From positions 1,426,001 through 1,490,000 of the forward strand of contig NZ_JAJSAR010000001.1 in NCBI RefSeq assembly GCF_021729085.1: a stretch of 64,000 nt of DNA, given 5' to 3'. The first letter of the stretch is position 1; every line of letters starts with the position of its first letter. The notes beneath the pieces were generated by a model. It saw only the letters and a program-made list of their open reading frames with translations. It did no database searches and had not been told where the DNA came from. The DNA is from Pseudohongiella sp. O18. Its GTDB lineage: Bacteria; Pseudomonadota; Gammaproteobacteria; Pseudomonadales; Pseudohongiellaceae. The position numbers and the translations under genes are program-made. Below, piece by piece: positions 36,732-45,738 of this stretch.

Positions 36732-37246
36732 TACTGCGAAAGACTGGACGGTGCGAATCGGCCTGCGATATCCGGACTGTAGGACTGGTGGCAGGCGGTA
36801 CAGACGCTGTACAGCTGTGCACCGGTCTGAAAAAACTCTTCTTCATTTTGCTGTTCGGCTGCCTGCATCATGTTCAGGCCCACGGTGCTCATCGCTTTGG
36901 AATAAGTCGCCCAACTGTCATTGTCAACGGCGCGACCCGGTAACATCAGGGTATTGCCGATCTCTACAATCAAGGCGGCTCGCTCTTCAGCCTGATGCCA
37001 GCCCTCGTCAGTGGTCGGGTAGAGTTCGTAATAACCTTCAATTTCGTCATCAATCCAGCCTGCCGAGCGCCACAGCGAGTCTGCGACCGGTTCCAGGACG
37101 TGCGCCATCAGCTCCGGCATGCTCAGGGTCAGTGTGTATTCCGGGCCTGCTGCTGATTCGCTTGCGGAATCGCTGTCGCTGCCACAGGCAGCCAGTCCGG
37201 CGGCAAATATCAACACCGCAAAAAATCTCAGGATTCCTGTCATCAT
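36731..37246 (-). CDS. cytochrome c'-like lipoprotein
   Basis: 171 residues. Signal with lipobox L-A-A-C, then an S/D-rich linker and a helical domain ending in C149-T-A-C152-H153. Single C-terminal haem, as in c'-type cytochromes. Its layout matches the protein at 35051-35491 (divergent pair around the HupE-like gene). Lipid anchoring would keep it in the periplasm at a membrane. Electron partner unknown. Confidence 0.82.
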   Translation of the reverse strand: MMTGILRFFAVLIFAAGLAACGSDSDSASESAAGPEYTLTLSMPELMAHVLEPVADSLWRSAGWIDDEIEGYYELYPTTDEGWHQAEERAALIVEIGNTLMLPGRAVDNDSWATYSKAMSTVGLNMMQAAEQQNEEEFFQTGAQLYSVCTACHQSYSPDIAGRFAPSSLSQ

Positions 37247-37429
37247 TGACTCCCCGGTTGGTCGGAAAAGCTGGTAACACTCAGCTATGCTTGGATGTCC
37301 CGATTATGACACATCCCGCCAGTCACGTTACACAGTTTGTCCTGGCAAGCCGTGACTATGACTTGATTCAAATCAACGGCTGGTCTACCTTCACTCCCAT
37401 AATAACGAAAACAGTACGCCACAGGACGC

Positions 37430-38479
37430 ATGCCCATGACTCGTTTTAACACCCTCAACGCCACTATCATTAATTCAGTGACGCCCTGTCGAAGCCTGCT
37501 GGCAGCACTTTTGCTTGCCGGTCCCTTGCTCGGGAACGCAGCAGAAAACACCGCGCCGGGCTATGAACCGCCGCGAACGCCTTCAGGTAAACCTGACTTT
37601 CAGGGGGTCTGGACCAATGCCTCGATTACCACCCTGCAGCGTGCAGGCCGTTACGATGAGCTGGTTATCCCTGAGGATCAGCTGGCTGCGGTCACGGCAG
37701 CGCATCCGCAGAATGTGCGCCAGGCAACAGACGACAATCTGCAGGCAGGCGAGCTGCTGGACGGGTCTGACCTTGCCATGGGGCGCGGCTACAACGCGTT
37801 CTGGATTGATCCGGGTAGCAGTTTTGGCCGGGTGCGCGGAGAATACCGAAGCTCCTGGATCATCGATCCGCCGGATGGTCGAATTCCCTATTCCGAGCAG
37901 GGCCAGCAGCTGAGGAGCGAATTCCGGGAAAAATTCAGCAGCAATGATGGTCCCGAGGGCCGTGCGCTGGGCGAACGTTGTCTGATTGGTTTTGGAGGCA
38001 CCGGCGGCCCACCGATGCTGAACGTTCTTTACAATAACCATTACCGTTTTGTGCAGACCGATGACTATCTGATGATCATGGTCGAGATGAACCAGGATGC
38101 CAGAATTATCCCCATCGGTGGCGAGCATCGCCCGCCCGAGCTGCAGCAATGGCTGGGAGACTCGATTGGCTGGTGGGAAGGCGATACGCTGGTCGTTGAG
38201 ACAGTGAGCCTGCACCCCCAACAGGCCGGCAGCGGCCAGGTCAATCTGTCAGACGAGGGTAAAGTCATTGAGCGATTCACCCGTTACTCCGAAGATCAGA
38301 TTCTGTACGAATTTGAGGTTGATGACCCGGTCTATTACACGCAGGTCTGGCGCGGCGAGATGAGTTTTAATGCCAGTGATGACCGCATTTATGAATATGC
38401 CTGTCATGAGGGCAACTACGGCCTGCCTGGTATCCTGATGGGTGCGCGGCGCGAGGAGGCGGACGCGGCAGCCCAGTAA
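37430..38479 (+). CDS. exported protein, R-T-P-x-G-K-P-D family (paralogue 2)
   Basis: 349 residues with a long signal peptide (to about residue 37). Mature motifs are R-T-P-S-G-K-P-D-F-Q-G-V-W, R-I-P-Y, R-C-L-I-G and W-L-G-D-S-I-G-W-W-E-G-D-T-L-V-V-E, then Y-E-F-E-V-D-D-P-V-Y-Y-T-Q-V-W, matching the protein at 33206-34141. Not a lipoprotein here. Function unknown. It lies 115 bp before the Fur-controlled fbpABC genes, but the Fur box belongs to fbpA. Confidence 0.8.
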   Translation: MPMTRFNTLNATIINSVTPCRSLLAALLLAGPLLGNAAENTAPGYEPPRTPSGKPDFQGVWTNASITTLQRAGRYDELVIPEDQLAAVTAAHPQNVRQATDDNLQAGELLDGSDLAMGRGYNAFWIDPGSSFGRVRGEYRSSWIIDPPDGRIPYSEQGQQLRSEFREKFSSNDGPEGRALGERCLIGFGGTGGPPMLNVLYNNHYRFVQTDDYLMIMVEMNQDARIIPIGGEHRPPELQQWLGDSIGWWEGDTLVVETVSLHPQQAGSGQVNLSDEGKVIERFTRYSEDQILYEFEVDDPVYYTQVWRGEMSFNASDDRIYEYACHEGNYGLPGILMGARREEADAAAQ

Positions 38480-38547
38480 AAGCTGTCAGCGCAAGAATAA
38501 TTGCATCGGGATAGCACAAAAGCGCATTCGGTGATTGCAAATGTAAA

Positions 38548-38562
38548 TGAGAGAAATTATCA
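38548..38562. promoter_or_regulatory. Fur box of fbpABC
   Basis: TGAGAGAAATTATCA matches the 7-1-7 Fur consensus (TGATAATnATTATCA) at 11 of 15 positions; one half-site is perfect. It lies 32 bp upstream of the fbpA ATG and predicts repression by Fe(II)-Fur. Confidence 0.7.
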
Positions 38563-38594
38563 TTTGCTAAAGATATTACCAATTACCGGAGGTT

Positions 38595-39632
38595 ATGATG
38601 CGTTCACTGAAGAAGGTGCTGTTATCGTCAACTGTCGCTATGACTGCGCTGGCAGGCTTGCTGACAGCATCGGCGCAGGCGGCCGAGGTTAATGTCTATT
38701 CGGCGCGTGAAGAAAACCTGATCAAACCGATTCTGGATCGATTCTCCGAACAGACCGGCATCCAGGTGAACCTCATCACGGCAGGTGCTGATGAACTGAC
38801 AACACGTATGGAGCTTGAGGGCGTCAACTCGCCAGCAGACCTGCTGTTGACTGTTGATGTGGGTCGTCTGCACCGCGCCAAGGAAATGGGCCTGTTGCAG
38901 CCAGTTGAGTCTGACGTGCTGGAACAACGTGTACCTTCGCAGTATCGTGATTCTGAAGGTTACTGGTACGCAGCATCACTGCGCTCACGTGTCATTGTGT
39001 ACGATAAAGATCGCGTCGATCCTGCTGAACTGTCGACCTACGAAGCGCTGGCTGACCCCAAGTGGCGCAACAGCATCTGCATTCGTTCCTCATCCAATAT
39101 TTACAACCAGTCCCTGGCTGCATCCATGGTCGCGCATGATGGCGTAGCGGCGACCGAAGAATGGGCGCGCGGTATTGTTGCCAACATGGCACGTCCGCCC
39201 CAGGGTGGCGACCGTGACCAGATTGCTGCTGTAGCCATTGGTCAGTGCCAGCTGGCGGTAGTCAACACTTACTACCTGGCCGGCATGATCAATGCGACCA
39301 GCGAAGATCAGCGTGAACAGGCTGCCCAGGTATCCGTGTTCTGGCCAAATCAGGATGGCCGCGGCGCTCACATCAACATCAGTGGCGTTGCTCTCAGTCA
39401 GCATGCGCCGAACCGTGAAGAAGCGGTTCAGTTGATGGAGTTCCTGGTCAGTGACGAAGCACAGACCTGGTATGCCGAAGCCAACAATGAATACCCTGTT
39501 CGTGAAGATGTCCCCGTCAGCGATACGCTGGCAGCCTGGGGTGAATTCAAGGCAGACGATCTTGCCCTGGACCAGCTGGGTGTTCATAATGCCGAAGCCG
39601 TGCGACTGATGGACAGAGCCGGCTGGAGGTAA
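38595..39632 (+). CDS. fbpA: iron(III) ABC transporter substrate-binding protein
   Basis: 345 residues. Signal peptide to S-A-Q-A-A, then E-V-N-V-Y-S-A-R-E-E, the FbpA/FutA opening. V-N-T-Y-Y-L has the paired tyrosines that coordinate ferric iron. Periplasmic. GGAGG precedes tandem ATGs (38595, 38598). First gene of fbpABC behind a Fur box. Confidence 0.93.
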   Translation: MMRSLKKVLLSSTVAMTALAGLLTASAQAAEVNVYSAREENLIKPILDRFSEQTGIQVNLITAGADELTTRMELEGVNSPADLLLTVDVGRLHRAKEMGLLQPVESDVLEQRVPSQYRDSEGYWYAASLRSRVIVYDKDRVDPAELSTYEALADPKWRNSICIRSSSNIYNQSLAASMVAHDGVAATEEWARGIVANMARPPQGGDRDQIAAVAIGQCQLAVVNTYYLAGMINATSEDQREQAAQVSVFWPNQDGRGAHINISGVALSQHAPNREEAVQLMEFLVSDEAQTWYAEANNEYPVREDVPVSDTLAAWGEFKADDLALDQLGVHNAEAVRLMDRAGWR

Positions 39633-39652
39633 CTGACCGCTAAGGCCCCATT

Positions 39653-41329
39653 TTGACTGGCAAGACATTGCATACTCAACAAGGTCGTGGACGAAGCGCA
39701 CTGATTAGTATCATTGCGCTTTGTTTGCTTTTAAGCCTGCCGATTTTTACCGTTCTCTGGTCCATAGGCGCAGACAGCGATGGCGTCTGGCAACATCTGG
39801 CTGACACGCTGTTGTGGTCCTATATAGGTCAGTCTCTCACCTTGATGACCGGGGTTGGGCTGCTGGTACTGGTGCTGGGCGTGGTGCCGGCCTGGCTGGT
39901 CACCATGACGCGTTTTCCTGGCAGTCGGGTGCTGGAGTGGGCGCTGATCCTGCCGCTTGCCATGCCAGCCTATATCATCGCCTACACCTATACGGGCATG
40001 CTGGATGTCACCGGTCCGGTTCAGGGGTTTATCCGCGAAACCTTTGATCTGCGCTTCGGTGATTACTGGTTTCCGCAGGTTCGCTCATTGAGCGGTGCCA
40101 TTGTGATGCTGGCGCTGGTTCTGTATCCCTACGTTTACCTGTTGTCACGCATGGCGTTTCTGGAGCAGTCTGTCTGCGTGCTGGAAGTCTCGCGCACGCT
40201 GGGCGCAAGCCCCTGGCGGTCCTTCTCCAGGGTGGCTGTGCCGCTGGCGCGACCGGCCATTGTTGCGGGACTGGCGCTGGTGCTCATGGAGACACTGGCC
40301 GACTATGGCACGGTGCAGTATTTTGGTCTGTCGACTTTTACCACCGGCATATTCCGGACCTGGTTTGGTATGGGCAGCTCCACGGCGGCCGCGCAGCTGT
40401 CAGCCGTTCTGATGCTGTTCATTCTGGTATTGATCGTCACTGAACAATGGTCGCGCAACAAGGCACGTTTCCATCACACAAGTAGCAAGTACTCACAATT
40501 GCACCCTAAGCGTCTGGCTGGCTGGCAGAGCATGGCAGCCATGCTGTTCTGTGCATTGCCGGTGCTGTGCGGCTTTCTGATCCCTTTCCTGCAGTTGTCC
40601 TGGTGGGCCTGGGATACCCGCGATCTGGTCAATTTCGGGGATTTCAGCAATCTGCTTTTCAACAGTCTGCGCCTTGCTCTGGTGGCGGCACTGATCACGC
40701 TGGGGCTGGGACTGGGTATCAGCTATGCGAAGCGCCTGCAGCCTGGCATGCCAATGCGGACCGCTGTTCGTGTGCTGAGTCTGGGGTATGCAATCCCCGG
40801 CACAGTGATTGCGGTTGGTGTGCTGATCCCCTTCACTTTTTTTGATAATACTCTCGACGGCTGGATGCGCGGGCAGTTCGACTTTTCCACAGGGCTGCTG
40901 TTAAGTGGCACGCTGGGGGCCGTGATGTTTGCCTACACGGTGCGATTCCTGCCGGTATCAATGAATACGCTGGATGCCGGCCTTGGCAAAATAAAACCAA
41001 CCATGGACGATGTGGGCCGTTCCATGGGGCTGGGCAACTGGCAGATGCTGCGACGCGTGCATATTCCCATGCTGCGCGGCAGCCTGTTGACTGCGGCGCT
41101 GCTGGTGTTTGTGGATGTCCTCAAAGAGCTGCCCGCGACCTTGATTCTGCGGCCGTTCAACTTTAATACACTGGCCATTCGCACCTACGAGCTGGCCAAC
41201 CAGGAACGTCTGACTGAGGCCGCCGCGTCGGCCCTGATGATCGTTCTGGCTGGCATCATTCCTGTTATCATCATCAGTCTATCCATTTCAGCATCAAGAC
41301 CGGGCCATGACTCACGCATTGCAGATTGA
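39653..41329 (+). CDS. fbpB: iron(III) ABC transporter permease (two fused domains)
   Basis: 558 residues and about 12 TM helices: two permease halves in one chain. Each half carries an EAA-like loop: E-V-S-R-T-L-G-A-S-P-W and D-V-G-R-S-M-G-L-G-N-W. The start is a TTG at 39653 with AAGG 7 bp upstream; the next ATG is 64 codons in and would delete the first TM. It overlaps fbpC by 23 bp. Confidence 0.93.
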   Translation: MTGKTLHTQQGRGRSALISIIALCLLLSLPIFTVLWSIGADSDGVWQHLADTLLWSYIGQSLTLMTGVGLLVLVLGVVPAWLVTMTRFPGSRVLEWALILPLAMPAYIIAYTYTGMLDVTGPVQGFIRETFDLRFGDYWFPQVRSLSGAIVMLALVLYPYVYLLSRMAFLEQSVCVLEVSRTLGASPWRSFSRVAVPLARPAIVAGLALVLMETLADYGTVQYFGLSTFTTGIFRTWFGMGSSTAAAQLSAVLMLFILVLIVTEQWSRNKARFHHTSSKYSQLHPKRLAGWQSMAAMLFCALPVLCGFLIPFLQLSWWAWDTRDLVNFGDFSNLLFNSLRLALVAALITLGLGLGISYAKRLQPGMPMRTAVRVLSLGYAIPGTVIAVGVLIPFTFFDNTLDGWMRGQFDFSTGLLLSGTLGAVMFAYTVRFLPVSMNTLDAGLGKIKPTMDDVGRSMGLGNWQMLRRVHIPMLRGSLLTAALLVFVDVLKELPATLILRPFNFNTLAIRTYELANQERLTEAAASALMIVLAGIIPVIIISLSISASRPGHDSRIAD

Positions 41330-42353
41330 CACTATTTCGGTGGCGTTGCAGAACACGCCAATTGTCCATGACATCAGCCTGCAACTGGCGCAGGGTGATA
41401 TCGGCTGTCTGCTGGGGCCCAGTGGCTGTGGCAAGACGACCTTGCTGCGCGCCATCGCTGGCTTTGAGCCGGTCACGCAGGGCAGCATTCAGATTGCCGG
41501 ACAGCTGGTGAGCAAACCCGGCAGCCAGATGCCCGTCGAGAAGCGTCAGGTTGGTATGGTGTTTCAGGACTACGCGCTTTTTCCCCATCTGAGTGTGGAG
41601 GACAACATCGCCTTCGGTCTGACTGGCTGGAAAGCCGCTGACAAACTGGCCAGGGTGCAGGAGCTGGCCCGCATGCTGCACATTGAGGAGCTGCTGGGTG
41701 CCTATCCCCATCGCCTGTCAGGTGGCCAGCAGCAGCGCGTCGCCATCGCTCGCGCCATGGCGCCGCGGCCGCGCATTCTGTTGCTGGATGAGCCGTTTGC
41801 GAGTCTGGACGTCGAGTTGCGCGAAGACATTGCGCGTGAGATTCGTGAGGTGCTCAAACAGGACGGCATCACCAGTATTCTGGTGAGTCACAATCAACTT
41901 GAAGCCTTTGCCATGGCTGATGAAATTGGCGTCATGCGAGCCGGGCGGCTGTTGCAGTGGAGCACCGCATTCGAACTTTATCATGAGCCGCGAAATGCCT
42001 ACGTGGCTGATTTCGTCGGTGAGGGTGTATTCCTGCCCGGGACGGTCATTGATACCCTCAGTGTGAGTACTGAACTTGGGGTGCTAACAACACATGAGCC
42101 GATTGCACACAAAGCGGGTGACCTGGTATCAGTGCTGATCCGCCCTGACGACGTAGTACATGACGACAACAGTAAAGAAACTGCCCGGGTACTGAAAAAG
42201 GTATTCCGTGGGGCCGACTTTATGTACTCGCTGGCACTGCCCAGTGGCGCTAAGGTGCTAAGCCTGGTGCCCAGTCATCATGCCCATCCGGTGGGCAGTG
42301 ATATTGGCATTAAGGTGGAGATGGATCACCTGGTGGTGTTTCCAATCGATTAA
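41307..42353 (+). CDS. fbpC: iron(III) ABC transporter ATPase
   Basis: 348 residues. Walker A G-P-S-G-C-G-K-T-T (37-45), signature L-S-G-G-Q-Q-Q-R and D-E-P-F-A-S-L-D Walker B. A C-terminal TOBE-like domain (about 240-348) is present. It energises iron uptake with fbpAB. It is tail-to-tail with the VC0807-like gene, overlapping 4 bp. Confidence 0.93.
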   Translation: MTHALQIDTISVALQNTPIVHDISLQLAQGDIGCLLGPSGCGKTTLLRAIAGFEPVTQGSIQIAGQLVSKPGSQMPVEKRQVGMVFQDYALFPHLSVEDNIAFGLTGWKAADKLARVQELARMLHIEELLGAYPHRLSGGQQQRVAIARAMAPRPRILLLDEPFASLDVELREDIAREIREVLKQDGITSILVSHNQLEAFAMADEIGVMRAGRLLQWSTAFELYHEPRNAYVADFVGEGVFLPGTVIDTLSVSTELGVLTTHEPIAHKAGDLVSVLIRPDDVVHDDNSKETARVLKKVFRGADFMYSLALPSGAKVLSLVPSHHAHPVGSDIGIKVEMDHLVVFPID

Positions 42354-43084
42354 TTGTTGTCTACCAGAAAGGTTTCCAGTTTCTGATCGGTAAGCCTGTG
42401 GATCTGTGAAAACACAAACCAGATCGCGATCATCAGGACGATCATGCTGGGAATCGCAATGACCGGGTAGCTGAGTGCTGTCATGCGACCCAGCTCTGCG
42501 CTGAACTCGCTGGTGCCAGGTGGGCTCACCAGAATAACTCGCGCCAGAATGTAGTTCAGCGCCGAAGACAGGAAAAAAGACCCCGCCACAATCATTGAGG
42601 CCTGCGCCAGACGGCGTTCGAACACTTCCGTATTGCCCTTTGCTGCCAGCGCATCATACAGCGCTTGAACACGGATCAACTGTGCGTTCAGTATCAAGGT
42701 CTTGACCAGCGGGAAGCGTGTCCGCTGGCTGATCAGTACTGCGAGCCCGATGATTCCGGGAATGGCTGCTTCCTTGATCGCAATGTACTGTGGATCAAGT
42801 TGCAGCAGACTGATGCCGCCGGTCAGAAAAACACTGACGACACCAAGTACCGAAAATGGATTGATCTTGCCGGACTCCCGCAGATCCCACAGGCCATAAA
42901 GGATGGGGAAGGCCAGTGCCACAACAATGCTCAGACTCGGCCCAAGGCTGTCTTCACCATTAAAACGGCTGAGAATGACGACCGGGATGATGATGTTGAA
43001 TGCAAGATTGCCGAGAAATCCGCCACGTGGTTTCTTTGGCTGCTGCTCGGGACTTGGCTGATCTGTGGTCGTGCCCTGGGTCAT
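42350..43084 (-). CDS. VC0807-like inner-membrane protein
   Basis: 244 residues, P/Q-rich N-terminus then about six TM helices. A family known by the Vibrio name VC0807; function unknown. It is convergent with fbpC and 41 bp from tRNA-Met upstream. Confidence 0.75.
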   Translation of the reverse strand: MTQGTTTDQPSPEQQPKKPRGGFLGNLAFNIIIPVVILSRFNGEDSLGPSLSIVVALAFPILYGLWDLRESGKINPFSVLGVVSVFLTGGISLLQLDPQYIAIKEAAIPGIIGLAVLISQRTRFPLVKTLILNAQLIRVQALYDALAAKGNTEVFERRLAQASMIVAGSFFLSSALNYILARVILVSPPGTSEFSAELGRMTALSYPVIAIPSMIVLMIAIWFVFSQIHRLTDQKLETFLVDNN

Positions 43085-43125
43085 AGTCGGAGTCCGTTTT
43101 TTGGGCCGCAGGGGGAGAAAAAGAG

Positions 43126-43202
43126 TGGTAGCTACGGGTGGACTTGAACCACCGACCCCAGCATTATGAATGCTGTGCTCTAACCAGCTGAGCTACGTAG
43201 CC
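43126..43202 (-). tRNA. elongator tRNA-Met (anticodon CAT)
   Basis: 77-nt cloverleaf with encoded CCA. The anticodon stem CAGCA/TGCTG encloses loop TTCATAA. Very close to E. coli elongator Met tRNA in the acceptor and D-arm (GGCTACG, TAGCTCAG). The first acceptor pair reads G1-U72 instead of G-C. Confidence 0.95.
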
Positions 43203-43264
43203 ACATCGAGGACGCGCATTTTGTCTATTTCAAGGGCCTTTGTCAAGAACCTGATATACGCGAC

Positions 43265-44356
43265 TTAAACATTGAAGCGGAAGTGAATCACATCACCATC
43301 GTGGACAATGTATTCCTTGCCTTCCAGTCGCCATTTGCCGGCATCCTTGGCGCCCTGTTCACCTTTAAAGGCAACATAGTCGTCGTAGGCGATGACCTCG
43401 GCGCGGATAAACCCACGTTCGAAATCGGTATGAATGGCGGCAGCTGCGCGGGGAGCCGTGGCACCCTGTTTGATGGTCCAGGCACGCACTTCCTTGGGTC
43501 CGGCGGTGAAATAGGTCTGCAGGCCCAGCAGGCTGTAACCGGCACGGATAACGCGATCAAGTCCTGGCTCTTCCATGCCCAGATCCTGCAGGAATTCGAG
43601 CTTTTCGTCGTCTTCCAGCTCCGCAATTTCCGCTTCCAGTTTGTTGCAGATCGGCACGAGTACGGCACCTTCGGCTTCTGCCACAGCGCGGACTTTATCC
43701 AGATGGGGATTGTTCTCGAATCCATCTTCGTCAACGTTGGCGATGTACATGGTTGGTTTGACAGTCAGCAGATGCAGCGAATACAGATCTGCCAGTTCTT
43801 CCTTGCTCAGGCCCATGCTGCGAACCGGTTGAGCGCCATCCAGGTGTTGTTTAACCTTTTCGAACAGGGCAATCTGTCGCACCGCGTCCTTGTCACCGCC
43901 CTTGGCGATGCGGCCCAGTCGCAGAATACCTTTTTCCACTGACTCCAGGTCGGCCAGTGCCAGCTCGGTATTGATGGTCTCAATGTCCGCTACCGGGTTG
44001 ATGGTGTCAGCGACATGGACGATATTGCTGTCTTCAAAGCAGCGCACGACATGTGCAATCGCGTCAGTCTCACGAATGTTGGCAAGAAACTGGTTACCCA
44101 GGCCTTCGCCTTTGGAGGCGCCGGCAACCAGTCCGGCGATGTCCACAAACTCCATGCTGGTGGGAATGGTCTTTTGCGGTTGAACGATGTCTGCCAGCAC
44201 GTCAAGTCGCGGATCTGGCATGGGTACAATGCCTGAATTGGGTTCAATGGTGCAGAACGGAAAATTCTCTGCAGCAATACCCGCTTTGGTAAGCGCGTTG
44301 AACAGTGTTGATTTTCCGACGTTTGGCAGGCCAACGATGCCGCATTTAAAACCCAT
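43265..44356 (-). CDS. ychF: ribosome-associated ATPase YchF (Obg family)
   Basis: 363 residues, exact family length. G1 is [11 protein letters not shown], with D-I-A-G-L-V switch 2 and the N-K-L-E-type G4 that gives ATP preference. A C-terminal TGS domain includes [11 protein letters not shown]. It is thought to act in translation and stress. pth lies 27 bp upstream. Confidence 0.98.
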   Translation of the reverse strand: MGFKCGIVGLPNVGKSTLFNALTKAGIAAENFPFCTIEPNSGIVPMPDPRLDVLADIVQPQKTIPTSMEFVDIAGLVAGASKGEGLGNQFLANIRETDAIAHVVRCFEDSNIVHVADTINPVADIETINTELALADLESVEKGILRLGRIAKGGDKDAVRQIALFEKVKQHLDGAQPVRSMGLSKEELADLYSLHLLTVKPTMYIANVDEDGFENNPHLDKVRAVAEAEGAVLVPICNKLEAEIAELEDDEKLEFLQDLGMEEPGLDRVIRAGYSLLGLQTYFTAGPKEVRAWTIKQGATAPRAAAAIHTDFERGFIRAEVIAYDDYVAFKGEQGAKDAGKWRLEGKEYIVHDGDVIHFRFNV

Positions 44357-44383
44357 GGGTGTATATCCTGTAAAGTGTGATGT

Positions 44384-44989
44384 CTATTGGCTGTCTGCAA
44401 CAGGGCTCTGACTGTGCAGGGTCTGCATTGCCTGATTCCACTGTCCGTTAACCAGTTGGGGCAGAACCTTGAGAGCCTGATCAATATCGTGTTCTATCTG
44501 TATGGTGTCGTCTTTGCCGGGATCGCTAAGCACATAATTGGCAACTTTGTTTTTGTCGCCAGGGTGGCCCACGCCGATACGTAGACGTTTGAAATCATTT
44601 GCTCCACCAAGCGCGCTGATGATATCGCGCATGCCATTGTGCCCGCCATGACCACCGCCCGATTTCAGACGGGTTGTGCCGACAGGGAAATCTATCTCAT
44701 CGTAAGCGACCAGCATCTGCTGTGGCTGGATATCGAAGTAATGACAGAGACTGGCCACGGACAGGCCGCTGCGATTCATGAAGGTGGTAGGGAATAACAG
44801 TCGGACATCGTTTCCTTCAATGGTGACACGTGCCACATTCCCATGAAAACGTGCTTCGGGACGGAGTTCGCCGTGGTAGCGTCGACAGATCTCATCCAGA
44901 AACCAGACGCCCACATTGTGGCGGTTAAAGCGATATTGCGGGCCCGGATTTCCCAGGCCCACAATCAATTTGAGCGTGTCAGTGCTCAT
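44384..44989 (-). CDS. pth: peptidyl-tRNA hydrolase
   Basis: 201 residues. G-L-G-N-P-G-P-Q-Y-R-F-N-R-H-N-V-G carries the catalytic His; T-F-M-N-R-S-G and G-G-G-H-G-G-H-N-G-M-R-D follow. It recycles peptidyl-tRNA. Operon rplY-pth-ychF. Confidence 0.98.
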   Translation of the reverse strand: MSTDTLKLIVGLGNPGPQYRFNRHNVGVWFLDEICRRYHGELRPEARFHGNVARVTIEGNDVRLLFPTTFMNRSGLSVASLCHYFDIQPQQMLVAYDEIDFPVGTTRLKSGGGHGGHNGMRDIISALGGANDFKRLRIGVGHPGDKNKVANYVLSDPGKDDTIQIEHDIDQALKVLPQLVNGQWNQAMQTLHSQSPVADSQ

Positions 44990-45000
44990 GGCAGGAGAGA

Positions 45001-45633
45001 TTACTCCTCGCCGGACTCTTCGTCGTCAGACTCTTCGTCCTGCGCACCGCCACGAGGCGGCTGAACAGTAACAACGGCGTGGTCAGCATCGGCGCCGTGC
45101 GTCAGGTCTACGCTGCTGACGCCTTTCGGGAAGTCAATCTGGGAGATGTGGATGGCTTCGCCCACACCCAGGTTGGCCACGTCGATTTCCAGGTACTCTG
45201 GCAGGTCTTTGGGCAGACACACGATTTCAAGTTCAGTGATGGTACGCAGCAGGCTGCCACCACCCAGTTTCACGCCTTTACACTTCTCTTCGTTCAGAAC
45301 GTGTACAGGTACTTTCACGTGAATGGTCTGCTTGGCGCTGACGCGCTGGAAGTCTGCGTGCATCAGGCGCGGCTTGGCCGGGTGACGCTGCAGGTCCTTG
45401 ATAACGACCTGTTCTTTTTTGCCATCCACGTGAAGTGTGATGATGTGCGCAAAGAACGCTTCGTTGGTGGTGGCCTTCAGCAGATCCTTGTGAGGAATCG
45501 AAATCGACTGCGGCTTTTTGTTGCCGCCGTAGATGATGGCCGGTACTTCGTCAGCCAGGCGACGCAGGCGGCGGCTCGCACCTTTCCCCAGGTCGTCTCT
45601 GGCAGTTGCATTCAGATCAAACTCATTGGACAT
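45001..45633 (-). CDS. rplY: ribosomal protein bL25, CTC type
   Basis: 210 residues: N-terminal 5S-rRNA-binding L25 domain (F-D-L-N-A-T-x-R-x-D-L-G-K-G-A-S-R-R-L-R) and a C-terminal TL5/CTC domain with an acidic tail. Longer than the 94-aa E. coli form, as in Pseudomonas. It precedes pth and follows prs. Confidence 0.97.
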   Translation of the reverse strand: MSNEFDLNATARDDLGKGASRRLRRLADEVPAIIYGGNKKPQSISIPHKDLLKATTNEAFFAHIITLHVDGKKEQVVIKDLQRHPAKPRLMHADFQRVSAKQTIHVKVPVHVLNEEKCKGVKLGGGSLLRTITELEIVCLPKDLPEYLEIDVANLGVGEAIHISQIDFPKGVSSVDLTHGADADHAVVTVQPPRGGAQDEESDDEESGEE

Positions 45634-45696
45634 GATGTCCCTCCAGTTTCAAATAACGCCTGCTTTGCTTGCGACCAGCGCCGCAGACGTGTCAGT

Positions 45697-45729
45697 AAAA
45701 GAGTGTCGGGAAAACTGCTCCTGACACTC
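45697..45729 (-). terminator. terminator-like hairpin after prs
   Basis: On the minus strand GAGTGTC and GACACTC form a 7-bp stem with a 15-nt loop followed by TTTT, just after the prs stop at 45739 and before rplY. The long loop and short T-run make it moderate; it may allow read-through. Confidence 0.5.
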
Positions 45730-45738
45730 CGGTTAAAA

